Of a DNA stretch of 64,000 bases, positions 25,430-37,800 are shown in pieces. The DNA comes from Onchocerca volvulus. Lineage: Eukaryota; Nematoda; Chromadorea; Rhabditida; Onchocercidae. The notes beneath the pieces were generated by a model, which was not told where the DNA came from, searched no databases, and worked only from the letters and a program-made list of their open reading frames with translations. The position numbers and the translations under genes were made by a program. The stretch covers positions 23,482,546 to 23,546,545 of the forward strand of contig HG738137.1 of NCBI GenBank assembly GCA_000499405.2, given 5' to 3'. The first letter of the stretch is position 1. The number at the start of each line of letters is the position of its first letter.

Positions 25430-28400
25430 TTATTTACATTTCAGGATATAAGAAGCAGCACGTATCAAGCGTTTCTTTACAGATATCCATGAACCAAATA
25501 TATTTTCCAATTTCTTAATTAATATATCAATTGGTTCATTACCGATTATTTCGGATACGTCCGCTTCCGCAATCTTTTCTGATGTGCTAATTCGTTTACT
25601 GTATGTTACCATTAAATCTAACAATGCACCATTTGTCCATCCATAACCATCCTGAATTAAAAAATGGAATTTAGAAATGTTCAAAATTTTATTTCAATTC
25701 GAAATTTTTTTTAAAAGATGGCAAAAATTAATTTCAGCAAAATTTAATTTCATTTTATAGTAATTATTTTGTGGAAAATTAAAATTATTCGAAATTTCAT
25801 TTCTTAATTTGGAAAAATTTTTTTTTTTTGCAGTAATTAAGCTTCATCTATTTTTACTGTTAAAAATTGCTATCAATTTTAAGAGAATAAACGATGGTAT
25901 AGCAGAATATGATAATTAATTGCTCAAATTATCCGTTAAAATTATTCGACATATTCAAGCTTGATATTCAAATTTAAGGAAATTTCATTTTCTTTATTTT
26001 GCTAATTTAAAGATGATAAAAATCAGTTTCAGCAAAATTCAATTCTCTTTTACGGTAATTAACTCATGCAGAATTTGAAGAAAATTAAATTACTAAATAA
26101 AAGAAATAATGTCGGCAAATACAACAAAAATCGTCTGTTTTATGTTAAATTAATTTAATTTATTTAAGAAATATTAGCAAAAAATATTTAATACAACTTT
26201 TTTGGTACTTTTCATTTCTACATTTCCATTGATTTACCATAATTTGATTATGTTTGAGGAAATTTCCTTTTCCTTTAAATCTGATTTTCTTTTTTTTGCT
26301 GCTTGCAATTTAATTAAAAATTTTTCGAAAAGATGAAAAAAATGACAATTTAAAAAAAATTTCATCATAAAAATGGAATGCATAGCTGTGATTGAGAAAA
26401 ATATTTTTCAGTACTTCATTATCGTAATCGTCTCCTCGTACTGATCGTATGTGATCTTTAGCTACATCATATCGTTGCCATAATTTATGATTAATTTGAT
26501 AAACTTTATAATTTCGATTTACCCATCTGTTCGCCAATTCAAATGCTTTTTGTTGCATACTGAAATTTAATTATTTTTAATTATTTATTATCAATTTAAT
26601 GTTTGATAATTATCAGTAATACTATCTTGTTGAATTATTTGATAGAACAAGAATACATCAATTTTATCTAGCAGATTTATATTCAAGTTTGTATTTCCAC
26701 TTGATTTTTTCAATAAATATTATCTCATTTCCTTTTTTCTTTTTTACTTTATTTTCGATTTTACAACAGAAAATATTGAAATGTAAAGTAAAATATCAAT
26801 TTTATCGATTTTATATTAAAAATTGAAATATAACCAAATACCGAATGTATGATTTAAAATTTATTAATATTAGGCTAATCCGCTACTTAACTACATGGAA
26901 TTGTTCAATGTCAAATTTCAATTTTAGAATTTATTTACATATTTAGAAATGAATTATTCATATTATCATTTACATTGGATGATTTGATTTTCGTAAACCT
27001 TCGATAACCATATGATTGATTGGAGCAAAACCATTAGGATAATCCCATTGTTGATCTGAACTACGAATCAAACTGTAATAATCATAAATAATATATTATC
27101 AGTAACTATCACTTCTTATTTTCACTAATTAATCCTTCAAATAATGTTCAGTTTATTAGTTAAACATTGAAAATAAATTTTTAAAAAAATAGAAAAATAA
27201 ATGATTAAAAAAAAAAAAATTCCGGCAAATATGCTAAAATGACAAAATTTTCTTGAGTAATTTAATCATATTATTTAACAGATATTCTTATATGATTTAA
27301 CATTTTTGAATTAATCATATTACATAAATAATAAATAATAATTAATATTGAATATTGATTATTTGCTAAGAGAATAAGCTAAATTCATGCATAATTAATT
27401 AAGATTGAATAAAATTTGTAAACAATAATTACCTTGCCGGAATGCCACCAGGAAATTGTAATAATCCTTTGCGTTGCAATGTTCCCAATACTTCAACCAA
27501 CATTGGATTATTCAAACTACTGTAACATTCGGTGAATAATGGAACAGCCATCGACGGATACGTGTCATCCACACGTTCGCCAGTGTTTAAATTAAAATCA
27601 AACCATGAACCTTCACGATAATCGAAAAATACCGCCTCAAATGTGTCAACAAACTTCGCTCGTTCACTGTTTATTTCCATTCGACGACCTGTATTACCTA
27701 AAATTGGAAATGATAAAAATAAAAATATTTCGAAATTTTTAAATTAAAAAATCAAAAATTAAAAATTAAAAAGAATAATGTAATGTAAGATGTTCTAATA
27801 TTCATTCATTTCTTTTTAATCTAACTTTTTTTTTAGTAATTACGAAATTTTCACATGTTTGGTTGAATCTTTGCTTCGTAAGAAAATGTAATACTTATAA
27901 ATTTATTTTAATTGGTAAAAAAATACTACAAAACTTTATTTTTCCTTATCGAATCATTTTGAATGTATCATAATTAATTGCGGTAATTAATTATGGATGT
28001 ATAGCGATTAACTGAATAAGGTTATTCAATATTCTATTATTGTAATATATAAAAATTATTTAATCATGCATTTTTAAACATTGCATATGTTTGGAAAGAA
28101 ATAAACAAACATAATAGTGTAATACAAACATCATAGTTTTTTGCTGATTTGAGCAATCGAAATAATTTAAGTAAATATGTGAAAATTTAATTTATTAAAA
28201 GTTTGGTAAAGTTTGAAATCTTTCCAATGATATATTTTACCAATTTCTCCATGTAAATGTGCTAAAATTTCCATATTCCAACACATTAAAGCATTCAAAT
28301 CAACAGGTACAATATTTGATGTTTCAATCGTATCCATCGTTTTGCTATTACTAAGCCATCGACTACTGAAATCCCAACCGGATTCAGAAGCACTATTAAT

Positions 28401-31400
28401 ATCACGCCATATTTGTCGACGTTTAACCTCCGGAACACTCTTGGCGACGAGAAAATCGCTAAGATATGCTTCTGCACTGCAAAATATGATAAAATTTCAT
28501 TTTATAAATTATAAAATGAATTAATTAATTAAAAAATAACATTTCATATTGGTACATCAAGTTGAATTATAGTACATCAATTCATTATTGATCTTGAACT
28601 TTTATGATGATGTTAATAGATTACAACTTGATAATCTGAAATGAATATTCCGGTATGTCTACTAACCGAGGTGTATTCACAGGAGAATTATATTGAAATA
28701 TCGTGTAATTTTTGTTGTTTTTTGAAATCGTTCTTGTTCGATATTTTTTCCAAAATGCAAATTCCTAAAAATAATTCTGTATAATCAATTAAATAAATAT
28801 ATATATAATTTTTTCTACTTATTTACTACTTTTTTTTCTTAATATTTTCCTATCATTTTGTTTTTTTTTTTTGGCACTTTTTTTTCATCTTAATATTTTT
28901 TTGCTATTTTGATCTTCTTTTCATATCATTTCCTACTATTTTGTTATTATTTTGCTTAGCACGACGATAAAGCGATACGATAGTAAAATAGCACAGCAAT
29001 GAAATAGTACGGTAATAAATAGTACGGTAATAGAATAATACTAGAATTCTAGTAAATTGGAAGTAATTTCTCAATAGCGAAGAATCACAAAAATTTGAAA
29101 CAGTAATTACGAAATAAATTCCAACATATGCAAGTCTATTCTGTTCTAGATAAAATGAGAATCGTCTTTTCTTTTCAGATCATAATTCATTCAATATCAT
29201 TACATTATTTTGTATTGGAATTGATTTTTTTTTTTCGCTAAATATAAAATTAGTGATTTTTTTCTTAAAAATTCATGATTTTTTCTTAAATCTTTGATAA
29301 ATCTTCCCAGTAACAAAAAATTGAATAAAAAATCATTTTTTTTTTTCATTTCAATTAAATGTAGAATTGATTATTCGATTACAAAGTTATATCATTTTTT
29401 TCAAATGAAAACAAGTTTCGAAAATATAATTTTTAGATGTTCTAATAAATATTTGTCCATTTCTGAGAAAATTTTAATTACTACTACTTTGAGGAATTTG
29501 AACTGGCAATAATTTTTGAAATGATATTGAAGTAGCAAAACTTAAAATGAAAACAAATTTTTGCATCCTTCATAAACTATCATAAATTATTTCGATGAGA
29601 TATTATTCTCCTCTTGGATTTTCTTAATAAATTGAATATTAATCTCATTAGTGAAATTCGAAAATGAATGCTTTTAAATGCCAACTATTAACTTTAATTT
29701 AATATATTTTAAATTTGAAAAAAACTTACACAATCCAAGATTTAATCAAAATTTGATCAATGATTGTCATAAAAGATTAAGAAAAAAAAGTTTTTTCCAT
29801 TCGTAATATAAAAAATTTTCTTTTAGAAATTTGTTTGATTAAAAGATATCATTCATTCTTTAGAACAGCGCTTTAAAATTTGCAAAATTTTTTTAAAAAA
29901 TGATTTAAAAAATGATTTGCTTTTTTATTCATCTATTTTAATTTCAATGACTTCCTAATTTCAACATTAGATTAATATTATTCAGACTTAATTTCTGATA
30001 AAAATTAATATATCTTCAAAATGTCTAAAATTATTATCATTTAAGCAAGTAATTTGCAAGTTAATTTTGAACATTATTTTCACAGCTTTTTTTGGATTAT
30101 TTAAACTAATTTCAATCTTTCATAGTTACCAGCAAACTGATGATTAAATATTTCAATGAAATATTATTATTAATGAGAAATTTTAATGTCCTAGAAATTT
30201 ACCGCTTCCATAGAATCCATAATACTTAGCAAAAATTCATCATCTGCCGTTGTAGTATGATATTCGTAAACCATTGGAATAAAAAATGGTGGTTGGATAC
30301 GTTGCAGCATGTAAGTACGACCTCCACTTGGTATATATCCATATTTTTCGATTAAATATTTGAAATTTTGAAGTATATGTTTTACAGTATCATACATACC
30401 TTGAAAAAAGGAAACATTACTGTAATACTGTGATATTACTGTCAAATAATTACATCGTATGCTACTATTGAATTAGTTATCCATATTACTGTCATATAAT
30501 TATTCTTTTCTTATAATTCTAATTTAAAAAAAAAATGATAAAATTAAATTTTAAAATAAATAAGCTGCAAATAGGCTTATATATTATGTAAAGAAATTTC
30601 ATGACATGATAAAGACTAAATTTCAAAACGTATATTATATCAAAGTTTTTAATTCCAATAAATAAAACAATTTTATCAATTGGAATCAATTTTGGAATAA
30701 AATGAAATAAATGTTGAAATATGAAGGAAATAAGAAAAAATTAGAAAGCCATTTTAGAGAGAAATTAAATTTTCCAAGTGAAATTCATTAAAATTCAATC
30801 GATAATTTATCAGATGATGAAACATACTTGAAGCAAGCAAACCCTTTATGATCCAGTAAGTATCCCAATAATGAAATTCACGATATCGACCACCTGCTAT
30901 CATGAATTCATATGGTAAATATAATGCCGAATAACGTTTTGGATTATCCTTTACCTGAATCATCTAGTTTTTCGAAGAATCGTAGCTTATCAGTAAAATT
31001 TTCAGAATTGATAAGCAACTAAAATAGGATGTAATTAATTAATCAACATATATCTCTTGTTTTCTGTTTATTTTTATTTTCAGGCAATAACTTTTTAAAA
31101 ATTCATTCTACCTATCAAGTAAATCATTATATATTGATTGTGTCGAAAATTTCAATAAATTTTATTGGCATTCTCAAATTTTCTTGTCAAACATTGAAAT
31201 TCTAGCTTTTATTAATGATTAATGCATAATAGAATGTTAGTTTTTGATCTAAGCTTTTAATCTAGCTTCTGATCTTTGGTCTAAAAAGTTAACTTTTAAA
31301 GTTAAATTTGACTTAGAAAACGATCGTTATGGAATGTTATTTCTCGAAGATAACCTCAGGCTTAACGATATGACAAAGTTTTTTCCATAATCCATGTATT

Positions 31401-32164
31401 TCCAAAGCAAATTGACGTAATTCTTGATCTTCAATTGCTATCAAATATTCCGGCTCATCATTCCAGTCTTCCATTGTATCTTCCGGACATCTGAAGCGAT
31501 TTTCTAGCAGAAAAAAAGTCCAATTTTTTAGATTAAAAAATCTTGAATAGGGAATCTTAGAAATTGGTGAAAACAATTGATTTTAAGAAAATACCGAAAT
31601 TATTGAATCCAACTGAATTAGACGAAAATTAATTTGAAAAACAAACTCTTGAATATCACTTCCTTCGACATCGAAATATTCATCAACAAACGAATGTAAC
31701 GCTTCTCGATCATTAATGCTAATTTGGGAAGAGAATTTTTGGTTGAACGCATTAATTATTTCTTCTGGATCTTTCTTGATCGGTTTATCCACGAATGTTT
31801 TCTGATCTTTGAAAATACCAATTAATGATACGGCATGTAGCAGTTCACCCTGACAATATATCATGTAATTTTGCGAATTTTTCTCATCGCATGGATAAAC
31901 TGGTGAAGCGACCGCGGGACTTGTAACGATTTCTCGACTCGACAGCAAATTGTAGCGTTTCAAATCGGTAGTTTCATTACTTGTTGCCGTTGGCATTATT
32001 TCTTTAGCTTTCTTTTTGCCTTTTGCTGCTTTCACTATCATTTTGCTGATAATTCGAACATCAGTATTTTGCCTTGATAAAAAGTAATCCAGTAATAAAT
32101 AATCGGAATTGTAATCGAATACAATTAACATTACAAAAAACAGCCACGACATTTTGCACATCAT
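25430..32164 (-). CDS. tre: Trehalase (GH37), divergent copy, ten exons
   Basis: Hydrolyses trehalose to two glucoses if active. Exons (minus): 32164-31647, 31490-31355, 30954-30828, 30399-30203, 28764-28667, 28476-28241, 27697-27433, 27072-26974, 26559-26415, 25651-25430. All junctions are GT/AG and the phases close, giving 680 residues. Trehalase landmarks: YMIYCQGELLHAV in exon 1, AGGRYREFHYWDTYW (about 238-252), [10 protein letters not shown] with the catalytic-acid Asp394, QWDYPNGFAP (about 535-544) and GYGWTNG. Departures from the family and from the neighbouring copy: PGGR is [13 protein letters not shown] is PRAEAYLSD, NGW is NGF, and GGEY, which carries the catalytic base, is GDDY (Asp603). 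The first 30 residues are hydrophobic and may be a signal peptide or anchor. The reading frame is intact, so it is expressed or recently so; reduced or changed activity is an inference. Confidence 0.9.
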
Positions 32165-32188
32165 TTTTAGGCTTTTTTTTGAGCCAAA

Positions 32189-32200
32189 TCTGTAATTATA
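32189..32200 (-). promoter_or_regulatory. Likely splice acceptor upstream of trehalase start
   Basis: On the minus strand, TTATAATTACAG ends 25 bases before the ATG at 32164. It could accept a trans-spliced leader or an upstream non-coding exon. Confidence 0.4.
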
Positions 32201-34814
32201 AGATTTGTTAAATTAGAAAAAATTCACTTGAAACAACATAATAAAATGCTATAACAATATAACAATCTATTCATATTCGTTTAAATGTTTTAATCTATTA
32301 GTAAATCTCATTTCATAATAGATTAATTAAAAAGTTATTAAGTAAATAATTTGCTAGTTAAGTTGTATTGGCTTATTTATTAGTTTCTTGGCTCATTATG
32401 CTTGTGCAACTTTGCATTTTCTACTCCAATAAGTTATTAATTTTTACTTTCCTTTTTTCAAAAGAATTCACATTCATTAAGTTCTTTGCTCTATCGATAT
32501 TCGACGAACTGTTCATTCGAAACTTCATTTAACTTATCATTTAACCCTACTACTTGACCCTAGTCTTCGTCTAATCATCTAAGCCTGCTATTTGTGGCCT
32601 CAGTTGTTTTAAGTATGAATTGTACTGCATATATTTTTATTTGATAAAAAAAATAATTCATTGCTAAATAAAAAATAAGCATGAAATTTAGTTGTAAGAA
32701 AAAAATTCAGTCATAAAATTGTTTTATGTTCAATATTGCCATGAATTGAAATGTGAAAAAAAAAAAAAAACTTCTGACATTTTATAAGAATTTAAGAATT
32801 ACAAGTTCTCCACTTCCCCAAGAAAAAGAACTTTTAAGAACCTAAGTTTTCCAGAAATAATTTTTGCAGCAAAAGACAGAAAGCCAACCGAACACAATGA
32901 ATGATTTACCAAAGACTGATTGAGTTACTTAATATCCATCCATTTATAATTTCATATTAATATTCAAATTTTATGAAGTTCTCAAAAGAAAAATTGAGAG
33001 ATTTATTATTAAAAAAGTAAATTTATTGGTAGATTGATATCAATATTTTAGCACAATACAATGGATGTATGGATTTATAGCTCATTAATATATCGATTTC
33101 TTCCAATTCTAATTGTGATACAAAACTTCTATTTTTTAAATTAAAATATTCCTCAGAATTTCAATCTGTTAATAATTTTACAAATTTTTTTTTAATCAAA
33201 ATTTGAAAACTGATAAATCCGAATTTCTTCTTCATGTAGATCGAAATAATACTTTGAATTTGTAAGTGAAGTTGTGAATTTTTTTGTTTTTTAGTCAAAA
33301 ATTTAGGAAATCAAGAAATGTATGCAATTTATCTTGATCGATTGCAATGACTATTTATTTTGATTTTGAAAAGATTTACTTCTTTAAAACTTTATACTAT
33401 CAGTTTCATCGAGGTTGAAAGGATGATTGATTACTGTATACAGAAAACAATTAATCAACATATACCTCTTGTTTACTGCATATATGTATATACAGTAATT
33501 ATATATTATACATTCTCATGTAAATTATAAAATTTTTCGGTTTTTCTATATAATCTTATATATCTTTGCAGGAAACATTGATAAATTTTCATAAATGCAA
33601 ATTTGTTTCTTTTCTGCTTATATATAAGAGAGCATTGATGATGAAAAATTATTTATTGCACAATATTTCTAATTTTCATATGGTTGGGTTAATTAATAGG
33701 TGTGTGTCATATTTCAAGATAATATTCATTGCAAGTCTTGAAATACTTTCTTTTGATGATGCAGAATTAGATCGGTAAATAAACATGATTGTGAATTGCG
33801 CAAATGCATAGAATTGAATTCTGGATGAATTACTAAACTATAACAACAAATTAAAGATTTATTGCAAAAAATAGAAAAAAAAGCTGAATTATATTTATAA
33901 AATTTGTAAATTAAGAAAAATATGCCGTAAATTTGAATCCTAACAAATTTTTATTTCTATTTAACAATAATAATATTGGTCTGCTATCATTTTCCATTCA
34001 GCTCAGGAAGGGGAAAAAAATTTGGGAAAAACGTGAAGTTTATATTTTAGTATCATTGAGCTGCTACAGTAATACATGAATCATTCATTTATTACTTTGT
34101 CGTTTACCTATCGTAATGTATCGTAAATTACATTTTTTTAATTTTAATATAATTTTGTTCATTGTGTTACTGATTAAAGGTGCAGAAATATCAAGATTTT
34201 TTTCAAATCTATATTATGGGATTATTTTGTAAAAATTATACCGTTATTAGATCAAATCATGAAAACAATTAAATACCATATCACTTTTCTGAATTACTGT
34301 AAACACCATACCACCCATCTATATTTTTGTAAATTTTGTTATCATGATAACTTAAGTCTATAATTGAGAAAAATCATAATAATAATGACAAATATTTCTG
34401 GCAATAGTAGCAATCCTTCCTATACAATTTAGTACATCTCGCTTCATAAACCAATTTCTTTCATTTATCATAACTTATTACTTATCGCCAAAACTTACGC
34501 TAAATTTATAAAGCGAAAAAACTGATAAAAATCAAAAAAATTTAATAAAATTCAAACTTCTGATAGATTTCCCTTAAGTTACAAATTTTATAAATAGAAC
34601 TAAGTTTTTTTCCGGTTTTTTGCAGTAGATTTTTCTCATTTCTGTAATAATAACAATTATAAAACATAAAACATGTCTTCTGCTAATAATACCGGATTAT
34701 GGGACAATCAATAAATGTTTTTTTCTAAATCAAAATCTAAATTATTTTTTACTGCTAAATTTGGATAGAGTTATAATATGAAAATTATACAGTAATACTA
34801 TCATAATTAAGGAA
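32201..34814. promoter_or_regulatory. Head-to-head intergenic region of the trehalase pair
   Basis: About 2.6 kb between divergent start codons, AT-rich, with no supported gene. A 70-residue plus-strand frame at 33566-33778 begins after TTTGCAG and ends near a GT, but has no trehalase or other homology. Promoters of both trehalases should lie here; no specific element can be named with confidence. Confidence 0.45.
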
Positions 34815-34826
34815 CATATATTGCAG
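34815..34826 (+). promoter_or_regulatory. Probable trans-splice acceptor of plus-strand trehalase
   Basis: ATATATTGCAG lies one base before the ATG at 34828. An acceptor this close to the start codon, with no preceding coding frame, is typical of spliced-leader addition in nematodes; a 5' non-coding exon is the alternative. Confidence 0.5.
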
Positions 34827-34827
34827 G

Positions 34828-37800
34828 ATGGGAAAACAAAAACTCATACTTTTAGCAATATTATTACTCGCAGTTATTATAATAACAAGGTATAAGTATT
34901 CTGGAATAATTATAGCAAAATCAGAAGCAATTAAAGAAAATCATCCAGAAGAAGGTTTGCTTAAACAAATGATTGAATACGGAAAATACGGTATAATGTT
35001 GATGAAAGATAAGCTGGATTCACTGGGTGATCATAAATTACAAATGATACCATTCATGAGGCAACATCATGCTGCTGTTGATTTCGTACGAACAGCTTTG
35101 CTAGTATGCAAAGAAGCATTACAAAAACGTGGAATTCTAAGAATCGGAAATATCGATACAGTAAACATTACTACTGTGAATGATACCGTAGCCGGCGGTG
35201 ATAAATTGATGGATACTGTCATTCATAAAAGTATTAATAAAGATGAAAGTGATGATGCGAACAAGATGATGAAATCAGCAGAATCAAAAGATGAACATTA
35301 TATCGCAATTCCGAGTAATGAAGATGTGATAAGTAGTACGGTAGAAGTACCAGAATGGGCATGTGACGAGAAACATTCGCCGAATTATATGATTTATTGT
35401 CAAGGCGATTTGTTACATGCTGTAATGATGCTTAATATTTTCAAGGATTCTAAAACATTCGTTGATAAACCGTTAAAACGTGATCCTGCTGAAATTGCTG
35501 CAGATTTTAAGAGAAAATTTCCACGTGATATTACGGCAAATGATAGTGAAGCAATCCGACAATTTATTGATGAAAATTTTGAGGAAGAAGGTCATGAATT
35601 AGAAAAGTATGATCAATCATTTTGTTGATTTCAACAAATTTCTCAAATTATTTGAGTATAATATTTTTCTCTCATCATTTATTTAATTAATTTATTTTTT
35701 TGTCTAATTCTTTAGTTCAAACTATTGCTATTCTACTGCTATCTTTCATGATTATCATTTCTTATCATTTCACATTGCCACTTGTCTATATTCCATTTTC
35801 CTCATCCATCATAAACTTCAATCGTTTAATCATGGGCTCAAATTTTTAGGATTAATTTTAAGTTTATTGAAATTAAATTATAAGCTTAACAATAAATGAC
35901 TTTCGTTTCCTTCAAACTTTCTATAATAATCATTCTTGCACTTTCGATAATTGCTTATCTGAATATAGAACATTCATCTCAACAACCATCTAAAAATATT
36001 TTAAAAAAAATCGCTTAAAATTTATCTTATAATCAATAAAATTACAATGAAGTTAAAATTACGTCTTTTTAATACTATCGAAAACAATTTGAGCAAAAAA
36101 TTTAAAATTTCTACGATCATTATCAAGATTAAGGATATTAATTAAGAAATATTAAATAAGGAAGTATTTTTTTTTCTTTTTTTTTTTAAAGATGTGAGTT
36201 AGTGGATTGGGAAGAGAAACCGGAGAATCTTTTATCAATAGAGGATCCACAATTGCGCCAATTTGCATTAAATGTTAATTTAATTTGGAAAAATTTATGT
36301 CGAACAATTAAAAAAGAAGTAAGAATTAACGTCGAAGAAAAAAGTGCGATAAAATCTAATTTTAATAAAAATTTCAAATTCTAAACTTTCAATTTTTCAG
36401 TCAAATTTTTACCAAAAATCTTTTCATATCATATTCATTTGAAAATTATTTAACACATTGAAATATTCAAGAGAATTTTTTAAATGTATTTTAAAAGGTG
36501 AGAAGAAATTGAAAGATAGAAACAAATTTTTATTTTCATTATTTAAGTAAACTGTTGTAAAAGTAGTGCAGGAAATTTCTAATTTCAGGTTATGGATTAT
36601 CCAGAACGTCATTCATTAATATATGTGCCATATGAATTCGTCGTACCTGGTGGTCGTTTTCGAGAATTTTATTACTGGGATACTTATTGGGTAATTAAAG
36701 GTCTTCTTGCTTCAGGTTAGTTAATTAGTACCATAAAAATATTAAAAAAAAATAGCGACCTGAAATCAAATAAATTAATTAGATTATCCAACCCTTAGTA
36801 TAATAAAGGAATAGTTTTAGGAATGCAAGAGACATCACGTCGAATGATTCTTAATTTTGAATATTTGGTACGAACGATTGGTTTCATACCAAATGGCGGT
36901 CGAGTGTACTATTTGCGCCGATCACAACCGCCATTTTTTATACCGATGGTTTATGAATTCTATATGGCTACCGAAGATGATGATTTTCTACGTTCCACAA
37001 TAAATACTATGGAAATGGTTAGTTAATTTTTAAATTTAATTTATTTCAATAAAATTTGCGAAATAATTAATGATTGTGTTACTTTAAAACTTTCATTCTA
37101 TAATTTAATTTTTTTTCCTGATAAATCATTTAAATGAACAAACAAATCAAACTTAAGTTGATTGCATTAGAAATCAATTAATTTGATGAAAATTGAATAA
37201 TTAATTTAATATTCGATATCTTAAAACTTTTCTCAAATATTTTGCAGCTTTTCCTCAATATCTGTACTAAATGAAAATGAAAATATTTTGAAAGAAAAAA
37301 AAATGGAATTTTAGGAATTCAATTTTTGGAAATCAAATCGAATGATTAATGTAACAATAAATAAAAGAAATCATTCAGTATTTTATTATCGTGCTGATAG
37401 CAATGTACCACGGTAACAAAAAGTTTTTTGGTCTAATAGTCATTTTATCTTATTCGTTGAGTAATTTATTTACTAAACAAATAAAATTATATTCTTATTA
37501 GCATGAATATTTTATTTTCTAGACCGGAATCATACCGTGAAGATTATCAAACAGCGGAACGTGTTGATCGACAAAGAAGACGTAAATTATGGCGTGATAT
37601 AGCAAGTGCTGCCGAATCCGGTTGGGATTTTAGTAGTCGATGGTTTCAGAATCGGAGAAGTATGGATACTATCATCACATCTGATATCATTCCGGTTGAC
37701 CTGAATGCTTTCATGTATTGGAATATGAAAATTCTAGCACATCTTCAAGGAGAACTGGGTAATATATGCATATATTTGTTACTTTCTTAAAATAATATAA

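Noticed and set aside
33566..33778. 70-residue frame between the two trehalases, preceded by TTTGCAG
   Set aside because: Composition is AT-driven (Phe, Ile, Lys, Asn), there is no homology to trehalase N-termini, and the plus-strand trehalase already has its own acceptor and start at 34825-34828.
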